Part shown: positions 12,901 to 25,977 of the stretch, piece by piece
Numbering within the stretch: the first letter of the stretch is position 1
How the letters are laid out: each line of letters starts with the position of its first letter
Source: Monomorium pharaonis
Lineage: Eukaryota > Arthropoda > Insecta > Hymenoptera > Formicidae
Direction: 5' to 3'
Length of the DNA: 64,000 nt
Assembly: GCF_013373865.1 (NCBI RefSeq)
Contig: NC_050474.1
Coordinates: forward strand, 21,867,116-21,931,115
Translations under genes and position numbers: made by a program
Notes under the pieces: model-generated
The model's input: the letters and a program-made list of their open reading frames with translations, nothing else
Database searches by the model: none
Told to the model about the DNA's origin: nothing

Positions 12901-15900
12901 TGACGAAGCTGAAAAAATAGATACATGATAAAATGGTTAAAAGAATTTATATCAGTTACTCTTTTTTCGTAATTTGTGCGTGTTTGTCATGAGTAACATG
13001 GCCTTTATTTATCGTGAAATCTAATCAGAGACTTAACATTAATGCGTCGATATCAGTGGATACATACTGGTTCTTCTTTATCTAGATACATTGATTCAAG
13101 TAGTTTGTAAATTTTCGCTCGACGACGCGCACGCGGAGACGCTTCTCCATTTTTTACGGTTCTATACGTAACTTGATCCTTCATTTGCAAATTAATTGTC
13201 AAATCGTACTACTTTAACCTGTATAGGTCAAAGATGTGACGATATCAACGATTCTATGTATACTTCAAATTGATAAAAATCGATTTTAAAACAAGTATTA
13301 TTAGTATTATTGCTCTTGATTGTTTTAAAGGACATGTGCGTTTATACTGCACTAGAGATACATCAGAACATATTTATGTGATTTAGAGAATAGTTAATTT
13401 TTATTACTCCCAATAAACTCTTCTAGAAAATAAAATTATAAATATATAAAAATCGCACTAGAAGTGACGATACATAAATTAGTGCTGTTAATGCGTACCA
13501 TCAGTTGCGAAATCAATTTTTCGCTATCTGCCACTTGAATCTTATTTCTAATATATCACCTCTTCTGCACACGATACTAAAGATACTACTGCACCATGTC
13601 CACAATTCTTCCTTGTGAACGTTACAGTCTCGTTACAAACATAAAGCACCGATCAATCGTCTATTCATTTTTCAATGTCTTGTTAGCATAGATCGTAAAA
13701 GCAAAATAACAACTGCACGGATGCACCACATCGAGAGGATGCATCACACTGTGCACAGTTCAGCAGTTTGATATTAATTATTCCGTGTGACATTTGTTTT
13801 TTTGTTTATATTTTTGAAAATTAATTTATACTTGTGTAATTAAAAAATGTCTTTTAGATATACTTTTTTACTTATACTTTTACTTGTACTTTTTCCTGGC
13901 CGTCTTGTAAAAAATATTTCATATTTTACCACCAATGCTTAACTTTATCAAACTATTGCGAGAAGCACAGAGGATGATACGTTTAAAGAGAAGATCCTCA
14001 TAACTCTGATTATCGGTCGACAGATCGATGTATTCGATGATGTATCAGAAGCAGAAGTCGTCTATCGATAAGACGTCTGCGCGCCTATCAGAGTTCCTAT
14101 AATGATAGTGGTTTTTATGAGGAGAAGCCAAGAGAGAGGGATAAAACTTTATCCTACGGAAAAACATTTATAAATAAGCGATATCAAATTTTATCGTGCA
14201 CTTGAAATAACGTGCATACATACGCGTATACATACAATGATGATGATATTACACCATATGCATTTTTATTTCAAGAAAAAATTATTAGACCTCCATTATT
14301 TTTCAAAAAAATTTGTGCACCCTTATAATATTAAATTTGTAATCTATCTTCATAATAAAACTTGCTCTGTGAAATTTGAATTTATTTATGTTTCTAATAA
14401 AATAAACTCAAATTTATCATGATTATCGTAAATTTGCAATAGTTGAATTTTGCCATTAACAAATAAGTAACGGCTTTCAAATACCATTTGCGTCTTTATA
14501 GCCGATCACTCGTGGTTACTCTGTGATCAAATACGGAATTACAGAGAGACATTTTATGGTCAGCTTGGAATATCACGTCCTCTCAATTTCTTTTTGTGCG
14601 CTCCGAACATTGCTGCTAATTTAAAAAAAGGCTACGTTACATTGTGGAGTGCGTGGTACTCGTGGATATTCGTTTTTTTAATTGTCCAACGGGGGTAAAC
14701 CCGTTAGGAAGAATAGAAAAGTTCGTCTGCTTCAGGTAGGGAAAGTTTTGCGATCGAGAAAAAAGCTTCTTGCGACAGAATAGACAGCGGTTATTCACTA
14801 TCGATTCGTCGCGAGCCACTTCGCTGTATTAATCAACGTCTCTTTCCCTCTTATAGACATGACGGTGAATAAACGCGAGTGACAATTGCAATTATCTTAC
14901 AATCGTGCGTCTGGACAAAATCAGGGGAAGCAATATAGAAAACGATTGCCGGGCACGGTGAGTCAAAAATTTTGTGCGGAAACGTCGCGAAAAATTCGTA
15001 CTCTTTTATCAACAGGTAGTTAAATGCATCGCACTTGTTTAACGTTTAACTTACTGCTGTAACGTGCTCGCTTCCAGCTTATAGTATCAAACTTCGTCTA
15101 ACTTTTCACAAAACACCGCACCCGCCGATAATTCAATCAGAATAATTGCCGTGCGTGACAACTCCGAGGATTGCTATCGCGCTCGCGGATTATAGCGAAT
15201 GCATAAGTACGAGCACGTTCGAGAGACAACGATTAACAGAGGGGAACGACGGCGAGAGATGAATAAGACAAAGCAGTGACATCGTCGCGCTCGAACACGT
15301 TCCAAAAACTGTGCGTCTGGTCAACTTATTGTTATAGACACTTCTTCTGATCGCACAGACAAACTATATAACTCCCGTTCGCATCCGAAGATCGGAAACT
15401 CTTCTGTCGCTCGTCGGAAAAAGCAATAGAAAGTTTCGCAACTCTGCACTCTTCACGGGGCTCCGAGCCGTGCCGCGCGATCGATTTTCCCGCTTTGGCG
15501 TCGCATTTCCCGCGTGCGACGCGTAAATGTAATCGACACCTCTCTTTTATCGGACAGCCCAAAATGCCCGCGACAATCGCGCGCCGCGTTACTTTACAAG
15601 CGTTACTTATCCGCATACTTTACAAGCAGCAGCTCGCCTGTTCCGACTGTCATTCCTCATCTGGCCGCTCGCGCTCGTCCAGAGACCGTCGTCTATAGAC
15701 AGTCTATAGACTTGTCTATAGCCACCGTTCCCCGAGCGGCGAGATCTTGACTCGTCGAGGAGAACCAGCGAAATGAGCGAGCTCGTACTCACCGCGATTG
15801 CGCGCCGCGAATCAATTATTCAGCCGGCGTTTATGCCCGCGACGTTGAAGCGCGCCCGAGCAATTTTCATATTTAATCGGACCATTGGGAAACAGATGAC

Positions 15901-18900
15901 TATCAAGCCGATCGAGCATTACCCCGTCGTCACCCCCGCGCGAAACTTTGCGGTAAACGTCGCGCGAATTATTGAAAGGGTTGGTCTCGGCTGGAAAGCC
16001 GCGTCAGCGATACGCAGAAAAACGCACGTATATTTAGAATCACTACTCGCGAAGCTTTTATCGCGGGGCGGAGGGGGACCTTGATTGCGAGTTTTTCCGA
16101 CGGGAACCCTGTGAGAACGGAGAGGGCTGACGGCCGCTCTTCGGTAGATTATTTCTCCGTTTTTTTTCCACCTCTTTTTTTTCCTTTCGTTGCGTTCCCT
16201 TAACGATTGAATATTCCCTGCGAGCGGGACTTGCGCCGTCTCTCCCTTTTCGAGCTATTTATGCGCACGCTTCCGCATGGATCTTTTTTTTTTCGTGTAC
16301 TTTCTCTTTGTTAGATAATGTCAATTTTCTATCTGCCACATTAAAAATTCGTCATAAAATCTGAACAATTGCATCAACATTTTATCTATAAATAGTAATA
16401 TAATTGATAATTTTTAAAGATACTCTTTCATCTAAAAGTTAAAAAGAAGCAAATCATGACAGAGATATAGAAGTAAAAAAGAACGATGATAACAATATAT
16501 TTTCATATCACATATACATATAACGAATTGAAACAGACATTTAGATCGAATATTTAGATAAGTATTTATAACGAAACTTTATACAAGGCTATGTAAAAAT
16601 AATTATTAAATATATAATTTTGATTCATCGTTTAATGTAGTTTAATTTTGAATCTTGAGATTTTGATATAAATACAATATTAAAAACAACATTACATACT
16701 CGTAGATATTTTCATTATTGACTTGCTGGACAATTAATATAATCCTTAATATATTTTCTACATTAAGATAGTAATATCATTAGAAGTTAGAAAAAATAAC
16801 GACGATCGATGTGACGAAAATTAGCCTACCTCTTATCTATTTTTAAAAATGTAAAGTAGAACAATGCTTACGAGATCCTTATCTCTGATCACGAATATGA
16901 AAGAGTCCAGATAGCAGACTCGATTAATAGAAATATGATAACGCACGCCTACGTCACAAACCGCGTCATCTATCGTCAAGTGCATTGTCTTTCTGCGTGA
17001 TATTAACCTACATGCCGCTTTCTCGAAAAGCCCAATAAAATATCATCGCAACGTCTGGTATAGCCAGTCTGGTCTTGCGTAGCCGAGACAATATATTTGA
17101 AACTTGTTATATTAACAAGTAGTTAAAAATAATAATTCAACTTAAAGACTTGTCTTAATGAAATGTAACGAGAGTTTTGCATGTTGTGTAACATATCAAT
17201 TATTTACAGAGTAATAGTAATAACTTTGTTATTAGAACAGAAATACTATAGATAAACTAATCGTTTATTGCTTCATATTTAATTCATCAAGCAATTTATA
17301 GAAAGTAGAAAAATGACATTTAAAATATTTGTATTTTTAGGTGATAATGAGAAAGTAACTTACAATGGTCAGGTAATCTCCGTTCTCATCGTGTGTGGCG
17401 TCCTCAAAGAGTGTTTTTTCATCCTTTTCAGCCACAATATCAAACGCATCCGTTTTACCTGAAACAATTGAATCGAATATTTAATTCAATTATAATCAAT
17501 TTCATAACTCGGACGAGTGTTCTTTCAAATAATAGAAATTTTTTAGCAACAGGTAGTTGCTAAGCGTGACCATAGCATCATAATTGAAGGTCTGTCGACT
17601 CTAAAGCCGTGCTTGATTCCATGTAATAAAGCTGATATACTCTATTCACATGTATTCGTATACATATATCGGATATTTTTCTAGCCGCGCTCAATCTATC
17701 AATTAACGTGATTCAGTTGTTAATGCATCAGTAATTATGATAACGAAGCTTGTTAGTACACCTATTCTATGTGCGTATCTATGGGGTTTATGGGTCATAG
17801 TGACATTTATTGCAATTAAAAGTCAATTGGATTTAATAGACAAGATAGATATTTGTCCCAATTTTTTGAAAGCTTATTCTATTTTGCAGGATAACATGCT
17901 TTATTACAAAATAATTGCGTAATGTGCGCGCGCATATTTGATGGAAGCAGAATGGTGCTTAAGAGATTGGGTAAGACACGATCATTTACGCACCGAATAA
18001 ATGATCTGGAAATAATTCATCCTCCAAGCTGTCTTCGTCCTCGCTTGGGAAGAAATACTCATTCGGCGGCGATGCCATATGAATTATGCTTTCGGCCTTG
18101 CAATCATTGAGTTAAGCGGAGCTACGTGATCTCGCACTGTTTCAAACTATATTTCTTTGCGTTTGCTTTCATTATGCCAATAACGTTATGTTATTATACG
18201 TCAATGTCCACATTAAACATTTTCAAAAAATTTGTCTTTAAAATGATCACTGAAATCCACACTAAAAAAAAAAATTTTTACATTCTCTAAAGCTGTAACT
18301 AATTTCAATTATTTAAATCTCATTTTATATTTATATATATATTATTAATTAGAAATATTTTTTGTCATATGTTATTATTAAAATCAAATAAATTAAAAAC
18401 AAAAATAAAAATTATTTACTCGCATAAAAATGTAATAAAGTATACTTGTTGTTTTCAGATGATGTATATAATTAATATATTTGCAAAGAGAATTCAGTAC
18501 GCGCGTCTCGGCAATTTATAAATAATATAAAAATCAAGTGCTCCAAAGAGAAATATGCATATATATTAAGCACTTTAATTCAAAGATTAAACATATTTAT
18601 CCTAAAATATTAAAGTGATTTATTTTAGGTCAAGTTTTATATAATTGATATAATTTAAATTTATGCAAGTAATCGACGAAAAGTCTTATCAATCATTAAT
18701 TTTTGAGATACTGAGTCAGTTGTATAGATTTAAATAAGTCGGTCAGTAGATTATTTCTGTTCCAAAGATCAAGATTGTCCAAAAAATAATTGTATAATTT
18801 TAATTGTGAATTATTTCACAACTTTTCATATTAAAACATTATGTATAATATATTAAAATATAAAAATCTAATATATATTTGTTTCTAATGGAGTATAGAT

Positions 18901-21900
18901 AAAATCACAAAATAAAAATAAAAATTAAAGCTATCTTTATTAGCTTAATCTTTTCAGAATTTTACTAGCAATTTTTCATAGCAAAATCTCAATTAAAAAG
19001 TGTTATTAAAGATCTTCATATTTTTTAGAGAGCCTTAAATACATTTATATTAAGTTAAGAAATTTTGCGTACATTCTTTTAATGTTTGATTCCCATCGTT
19101 ACACCTCATTATTTAAATATGTTGAGAATGTTTAAAGATGTAATCGAAATTTATTCCTAAATAACACATGCACTCTAAATAGTTAGTTTCACAATATTTC
19201 ACAATTAACGACACTGAAGTACAACTTGTTTCGACGTTGTTCGCGGGCGTTAAAATCGCAAATAGATTAAAACCACGATAAAAATCGGTATACGTGTGCG
19301 CCGAACGATGTGTCGTTTGCGGCCCAAAGACAGCGACTGACCGAGAGTACCGAATCGACCAAGTTAAAATTCTGCTCGAGACTCACTGGCCCCAAGAGCA
19401 ACGCGATAGCGTCGTCGGGGAGACCAGAGATACTGCAGGTCCATTTAACGCAACAGAAATATGTATCACGTTAAACTGAGTTTCAAAAAAAAGTAAAACG
19501 CGATTTTACGAAGTAGAATGAGAGAATTAGGAACAAATCCGCCATTCAACAAAAGAATTATTAATATAGTATTATACACACAAAAACTAAGGCATACATA
19601 AAGATTAAACACTTTTGATATTAAAAAGTACAAAAAATTGAATTATTTAAAAATTGTGTGTATATGTGTGTAGAGTTATAATTACATAACACGTAATTAA
19701 ATTAAAAGAGCAAAATTAATTCTGTCTAAAAAAATATGCGCACAAATATTTGCTCATAATTTAAAAATTAAATATTTAAATAACAATTATATAACAATTG
19801 TTTCGGCTAAAATGAGTTCAATGAGTTCCGTTGCCATGAGCATTTAAATAAATTCCTTATTTCAACAATCTTAGATTTGATAAGATAAAAATTCAAGCCA
19901 CCTGTAGCTTGCTTACGTGTTCATAAGAGTGCAAAAATATCATAATAAATATCATCAATATTAGTTAAGCAATTTATAGGAGTGGATTTAAATATCAATA
20001 AAATTTATGTAATTAAATTAATTGAAAAAGAAAGTACGCGCATATAAACGTCAATGTTGATAATATAAAAATCGAATTCATGATTTTAGATTATATAAAA
20101 TGTAAGTACTTATATGATGCCTTCTAAAGTTTCATATATATAACTTTATGTAACAATTAATAATTAACTAACGTTGCGCTATTTTGAGATCATCCTCTTC
20201 GGTGATAAAATGGTTCTTGTTGAACGCGAGATACAGATTGTCTTGGTCCCTGTCGGTCTCTGTTGCATCTGTAAATAATATCTACGTGTAAATACTTGTC
20301 ACCAATAAGCAACTAAATCAACTAATGTCTTAAAACATTTAATAAGCTCTCGAATCGACGCGAGATCAATAAAGTTCCTCACATTGCATTTACATATCTA
20401 GATGATAGAAATATTGGATAATGTACCTTTACAACTTGGAATACTGATACGTTGCATGTAACTGAACTTGTGCATATGTGACTATAAAATATGTATTAGC
20501 AAACCACTGTATTACAACAATAGTAAAGAAAGGAACGAATAAAACGTCTGGTTTACGTAATCTCCGCAGAACATGTACGCTCACGACATTGGCTTTAGCA
20601 ATTTAAATAATGCCTAATAAACCTCAATTTTTTCTTATAGAAGTTACAAAAAAATGATGGTCGTTACTAAAAATAAGCATAGAGTACTAATCACGAAATG
20701 AAAAATAAAAGCTAGAAATAAAATTCTGATTGCATATCTACAAAGACAAATTTAGAAAAGACAAGGTTGGAAAAATAAATTTTTAGAAAAATTTGGCTAA
20801 TTATTATCAAAAGATTATTAAATGATTATTGAAAAATAATCAATTCGAGCTTAAAGAAGTCACAGAGATGTGTAGAATTAATGGAAGTAATAGAATTAGA
20901 AAAATCTCCTTGAGATCGTTGGAGAACGATTTGCCTTTTGTCCTAGAATAGATCCTTGAGAGCGAAATATTATGCCGACTCGACATTGTGTTGTGCAAAC
21001 TCCTAAATCGAAGAACTAGAAAAGCGTTGCTCTCTGGATTCGCATGTTCGATTAATTCATGTCTCGAACGATGACTCCAGTCGGCACACGCACGCCGTGA
21101 TCAGTCGTAGACTAGGTCAAGGAGAATGACTGTTACCTGAGGCCCACCTTCCCCCCGTTCTTTCTTTCTACCTCTTTCATGAAAGGCATCCATCAGACAG
21201 ACGCGCGGTAATGCGATTTCGATTTGATCGTTCAACTTTTGTTAACGTCATTACGGTTAGAAAATCAGAGGAAGAAATAAACATTTTATTTCAACAAGTA
21301 AAATCTCGTTTCACTATAAAAATATCCAGATAACAATTTTCTTCTATTATAATAGAAAAAAACTTATTATTACGATCAATAGTTCGTAATAAAAATTAAA
21401 ATAATTGGCAATTTATTGTTATTAATAATACTAATTATTATTTAATAAATATTAAAACGTTTTATACATTTTTAAGAAGAAATGGTTCATTTAAATACTT
21501 TATCCTTAAGGCATATATTATTTAAAATATAAGAAGTATTGTGTTAAAAAGCAATGCAGTAAAAAGTAAAACAAGCATAATAAAAATTATTTTTCTTGTG
21601 ATCAGAAGCTTCTACTGTTTAGACGAAAATAATATCATAGATAATTGTAATACTCTTATCACATGTACGTGATTCTGAAATTTGTTGACACATGTCGCAT
21701 GATAATACAATGCACATCCATGTAGTGACATAATTATGAAAATGTTAACAATAATGTAAAATTTAAACAAACATTAAAAAATGTACATTTATATTAAAAA
21801 TTCCAAAAGTACCGACTCTGCTACCGATCGAAGCATATATGCGAGATATATATTAAGTTAGTGCAACGCGGAAAGATAGAAATAATCATTTAAAAAATAA

Positions 21901-22627
21901 ATTCTCGAATACTATTACTTTTCGAATACTATTACAGCCGTAAACGAGTTATACCAAACAAACAAGGAGCAAGCACGTAGCCATCCAGAATTCGACCTTC
22001 GACAGAAGATTACTATGCTTCGACGTTTGACGTTCTCCAGTCATATATCACGTGTATCCAAGAACCGATTATATTTTGCAATCAGTAGGAGACATTTAAG
22101 CGTCAAAAGTTTAATCAGAAACTGTACGTTGATTATAGGTTTTCACAGTGCCACTCATTGAGATTATTGAGAAATAGTTAATGTGATCGTTAAATTACTT
22201 ACATTACATCTTTTTATTGTTTATCGATCAAATATATTAATTATAATATAATACAAGCTTTCAGCTATTGTATTGCAATCATTCTTTAAATTTAAATTAT
22301 TAACACCGCAGGAATATTTTTTTAAATTTATAGCCGTGTGAAGTGTGAAATAAATTATTAATTGTGTCTATCTTCACAATAAAAAATTATATATAGTTTT
22401 ACATTGTTATATGAAAAAATATTTTTTCTCAACTGTGTGGATAAATTTAAGTTTTATAAATATGTAAATTTATCTTCTAATAAAATGTAACGTATTCGAG
22501 AAAAACAAGGAGGAAAGAAAAACAACATACCGCTTGTAACGAGAGAACTGCTGGTTCCCGACGATATACTTTTCTCTTGCTCGACTTTGTGTCTCATGCA
22601 CTCCAGTATGCTAATCTTGCATCCCAT
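6700..22627 (-). CDS. PDE8: High-affinity cAMP-specific 3',5'-cyclic phosphodiesterase, PDE8 family
   Basis: Hydrolyses cAMP to AMP. Twenty coding exons (5' to 3'): 22627-22531, 20268-20173, 17458-17364, 12880-12821, 12699-12509, 12326-12267, 12181-12115, 12012-11845, 11605-11391, 11198-11044, 10518-10388, 10301-10194, 10103-9904, 9763-9485, 9311-9185, 9086-8949, 8516-8355, 8265-8136, 8056-7989, 6777-6700. All have AG/GT borders and phases match throughout, giving 874 residues. The start [11 protein letters not shown] has Gly2 and Cys3, suited to myristoylation and palmitoylation. A receiver-like domain begins near residue 117 ([19 protein letters not shown]), a PAS domain spans roughly 240-375, and the HD catalytic domain runs from about 520. 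Visible catalytic features are HNSTHAADV (His592, His596), HDIDHPG (His632, Asp633), [10 protein letters not shown] (Asp758) and the purine-clamp Gln810 in [14 protein letters not shown] and TTELY are PDE8 hallmarks. The final exon is assigned by phase and a clean acceptor; family tails here are variable. Confidence 0.93.
6912..6940. repeat. (ATT)n microsatellite
   Basis: About nine ATT units run directly into the TTAA target duplication of the adjoining element. Confidence 0.9.
6942..7877. mobile_element. piggyBac-like non-autonomous element (MITE) with TTAA duplications
   Basis: 936 bp flanked on both sides by TTAA (6938-6941 and 7878-7881). The left end begins CCCTCAATCCCTCCCTATGG and the inverted right end begins CCCTCAATTCCTATCG, an imperfect terminal inverted repeat starting CCC as in piggyBac elements. 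A short related word (CCTTAGGTAGGGATTATG) lies further in near the left end. The inside is AT-rich with no transposase frame, so it could only move with help from another element. It sits inside the last intron of PDE8. Confidence 0.8.
15691..15721. repeat. Tandem palindromes GTCTATAGAC
   Basis: The perfect palindrome GTCTATAGAC occurs at 15691-15700 and 15702-15711, with a partial third copy (GTCTATAG) at 15714-15721, in the CpG-rich block inside PDE8. Confidence 0.8.
15793..16100 (-). promoter_or_regulatory. Candidate internal promoter / noncoding first exon of PDE8
   Basis: Within the CpG-rich block a minus-strand donor (GCG|GTGAGT) ends at 15793. The frame that would join exon 4 has a stop (TGA) shortly upstream and no ATG after it, so any exon here would be untranslated, and translation would have to begin further on, in or after exon 5. 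This is a promoter guess based on CpG density plus one donor; the left border is arbitrary. Confidence 0.25.
17994..18078 (-). CDS. PDE8: Alternative first coding exon of PDE8 (acidic N-terminus)
   Basis: An ATG at 18078 opens 28 codons, starting [17 protein letters not shown] and ending FPDHLF, followed by one base and a donor (G|GTGCGT). The single leftover G matches the phase of the acceptor at 17458, restoring a Gly codon before [13 protein letters not shown]. The resulting isoform is 838 residues. It would replace the Gly-Cys lipidation start with an acidic, non-lipidated start, so it should be soluble where the long form is membrane-associated. The phase match and composition support it; no transcript evidence is available here, and no clear promoter motif was identified upstream. 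Confidence 0.6.
18079..20172 (-). other. PDE8: PDE8 intron 2, distal part
   Basis: AT-rich sequence between exon 2 and the alternative first exon. No additional exon, RNA gene or repeat could be supported. Confidence 0.5.
20269..22530 (-). other. PDE8: PDE8 intron 1
   Basis: AT-rich, with a short GC-richer patch at about 20900-21230. No further exon recognised. Confidence 0.5.
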
Positions 22628-24683
22628 TCTTAAGACGAGCTCTCAGTTCGCGGTGGGGCTCCGTGCTATTTTTCACATCGTCGGAAACTTTGTAAAGCAT
22701 CCGGCCACATTTTGAATCGTCAATGACAGCCGTGACAAGTATCGTTAGGTTACCTCTCATCGAAAGCGATTGGTACAAGCGAAATCTTCTCTTTTTCATT
22801 TAGAAAAGAATAAAATTGCTGAGAATTCAAAATGATTAAAGTGACATGTGTGCTTACTGTGCACGCGTGTGTGTGTAAAAATGCACGCTCATGCTTGCAC
22901 CATATCAATTTGCTTATCTCAAGAGCGAAGGAAACAATCCTCTGCGCACTGATTTTGCATAACCCAAACATTGATTGTGAGAATAGTATTTTACATTAAT
23001 TAACATATATAAAGGATTGCACTAACAAAACTGAGACCAAATCACTTTGAGACGATATGTTAAATCGCTTTAAGTCGCTCGATTAAACGAGCGAATGTGT
23101 CGATGAAATTTATGCCGAGTCGACCGGGATTTTTTCAATCACTTGGAGCTTCTTTCACTTTTAAATGAATTAAATAAACGGTTCGTTACGTCCACAAAGC
23201 GTGACAGTTGCTAATTGGTCATTGAAAAGCCAGATCAAACGCTTGCCCGCCGATGAGACGAACCGAAATATAAAAACTCTGCAACCGTTGACGATTAATA
23301 CGGAATTGAGCGCGCGTCAAGACCGAGGCGAAGATTTCGCGTGCACGGGGTCATACGTCAGTACAATTTTCCCCAGTTCGCTTTATCTTATCTCCTGCCG
23401 AAAGTGTCTACACATGTAATTCAAAAGTTCCGCGACGCATCTCAAATAGCTGTATCAGCTTGGCAGCCACGATCCTCGGCGTGCGCAATTAGAGATGTTC
23501 TGCGCGAGATAGCCGTTCACGTAATTCGTCCGATTATGCGTGGGCATGAAATGGGCAAATAGTGTTATGTGCATAATAAACCGGGGGCACTGTTTTCATA
23601 ATGATGCAAGTCTGTAGTTCCTAGTATACCGAGAGATACGAATATTTAAAGTTTAAAGTTAAAGAAACAGAAAAAATCTTTTAATAAAAATTAAAATTTT
23701 CATTTTTTGCGATTTTTTTCATACCTATATTATAAAAAAATATTAAAAATGAAATCAGTAACTATTCTTTTTTTACATAAAAATATAATTGATGACAATT
23801 TAAATTGTTTTTTATTTATTTATAAGGCATATATTAATCAGTTAATAAATTTAATTATTAAATGTCTGTGCAAAATAACTTTTTATGTTACCTAATAATA
23901 TTAAGTTCCTATTTGATATCTTAGAACACATTAACATATATATATATATTGAAAAGATTTATGAAAAAATATTATTATTTGTGAATTTCAAATATAACGG
24001 ATCATGTGTCAAAATTCGGCACGTCAAGATAACAAAATTAAAATGCATACATTTAATAATCGATTTGGTGGTATACTTAAATTGTTCGATAAATAAGAAT
24101 AAAGCCGTTAATTGCCCTCGGAAATAAACAATGATAACAGGCCAGTGCGTTTGTACAAGCATGTACGTACGTTTACTGAGCGTGCCTATCGCATGTTTTT
24201 TAATACGACGCTTCGGACGATCGTAGGTCGTCCAAAATGGATCTTCGCACTGGAAAAGGCGATCCTTACGTCTGAGAAGATCAAACTTTTGTAGCCTCGT
24301 TAAGCTGCGCAGTGCAGTACGCGAGAGATCTTTTTTCTCCGAAACGTTCGCGCTGAAGTAGATATGGCAAATAGATACGGAACACTCGGTCAGACGCGGC
24401 TCCACGCGAACTCCCGACACGTCGGCATATTTGTAAGCGACGTATTTCGACGGCCGACACGAAGATAATGGGACAGAGGTGAAAACTTTTCTTGTCGAAG
24501 ACTCTGGCGATGTCACGTATAAGGATTGCGACGGCGATGACGACGTTGACGATTTCACAGTGGCTAATAGTACGAATCGCGGGCACTCATACGCTTTGTC
24601 AGGCGGCACAGCGCTTCGAGGTGTGCGCGAGATTTTAATGAAGACAGAATCGGATGTAGGCAGCACAGTGGCCTCAGACTCAC
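22628..24683. other. Region upstream of PDE8 exon 1
   Basis: Contains the immediate 5' leader of the MGC isoform, AT-rich DNA, and at 24110-24680 a segment with long open frames on both strands (see findings). No coding call is made here. Confidence 0.35.
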
Positions 24684-24977
24684 TGGCTAAATTGTACGAT
24701 TTCTCGAGGACGTCTTTGAAATCTGCATATCTTGTTCGTTCAAAGTCTTCTACGCGTCTCCCGTCATCTATCTATCTCGTGTCTTCATTTAAAAGGATGC
24801 TACAGTTATTTGAGTAGTATTTAAACATACAACGGGGATCAGTATACGAAAGATCCGCGCGTGTTTGAACGATAAGCGGTGATTTTAAGCCGATAATACT
24901 CACAGACAATAGAGGGAGGGATAGGTAGAATTTGCGAGTAGCAAATACAAGATGTCGGGGAATTATCACTGTAAATT
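24684..24977 (-). promoter_or_regulatory. Candidate PDE8 5' untranslated exon
   Basis: A minus-strand TATAAAA (25007-25001) is followed about 30 bases later by the proposed start near 24977. The segment ends at a near-consensus donor (CCA|GTGAGT at 24684). Its ATGs open only short frames. It is in the right place and orientation to be the first exon of the MGC isoform. The acceptor near 22640-22800 is not clear, so this remains a proposal. Confidence 0.3.
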
Positions 24978-25000
24978 TAATCACTTAACACAGCGCCGTT

Positions 25001-25007
25001 TTTTATA
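25001..25007 (-). promoter_or_regulatory. TATA-box-like motif, minus strand
   Basis: TATAAAA followed by GC-containing sequence on the minus strand, about 970 bases from the divergently oriented CEP78 start codon. Confidence 0.35.
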
Positions 25008-25977
25008 CAGCGACTATTTAGGGTCGTTTTAGAATTTCCGTGACGTAAGTTATCTTTGCGCAAGAGCTCATCGCTGCGTTTGTGTATCTATTTCACTTCT
25101 TATCCGTTGCTTTTAACACGATGCTTCTTAATGCGAGTCCTCAATTGGTGCACGTGGCTTGAGATACCCAAGTATTATACATTCGTAAGAACAGTTGAAA
25201 TTGCTTTGTATAATAGCAATTATTCTTTTCTCTAATAGTTCCTGTTATGTGTTTCTATTGTATAAAAGTAGAATTATAAGTAATACGACATAAAATTTAA
25301 AGAAATTAGACATCACAGACTCGCGTTTCGTACGCGCTATTTAACAAAGCGCTATTTTATTTTTTACTTTTTAAAAATAAATTGCAATGATAATTTTATA
25401 GACCATCTATACAAATTATTTTGCTAATTCGGCGACGACAGCCTCTCACGAAGTTAGCTCAGCAAAAGAACTAATCAGCGTCGCGATGAAGCGGTGACAT
25501 TTTAACAGATTCGACTATCGATTTTATGCTTTTTTTAGGAGTGAATCTTTTTGTACGCATTCAAATGTTCGATATTTTTACATTAATATCTTCATGCATT
25601 TAAAACGCGTCATTTTCCGAATTTTTGTGAAAACGGTATTAGGGGAAAAATTATAGGTTGTTAGAGAATAAAATTTATGATCAGGTAAAATTATACATGA
25701 CATTATGCAAAACTGCAAAGAAAAAAATCCTAATAAATTATTTGAACATACATATAAGGTTTGTTATTTGTTTGAACATAAAATTATTTTTTAATTTAGT
25801 TATTTTAACTTAAAAACTCTCTTTATAGAAAATTTACTTTACTATTTATAAAAATATAAAATAATTATTAAGATATTTTCTAAGAATATAAAATTTTCTA
25901 AATTTGATGCAGAGTATAGATTGATTGCTTCTGTTTAATTACTTGTTAATCATTATAATTTTTTATATAAAAATATA

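Larger units (their letters stand above)
12881..17363 (-). other. PDE8: PDE8 intron 3, with CpG-rich block
   Basis: Mostly AT-rich, but about 15100-16150 is CpG-rich with many TCGCG words, looking like a promoter-type island inside the gene. It holds the palindrome array at 15691-15721 and a strong minus-strand donor at 15793. No further coding exon in the right phase was found. Confidence 0.55.
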
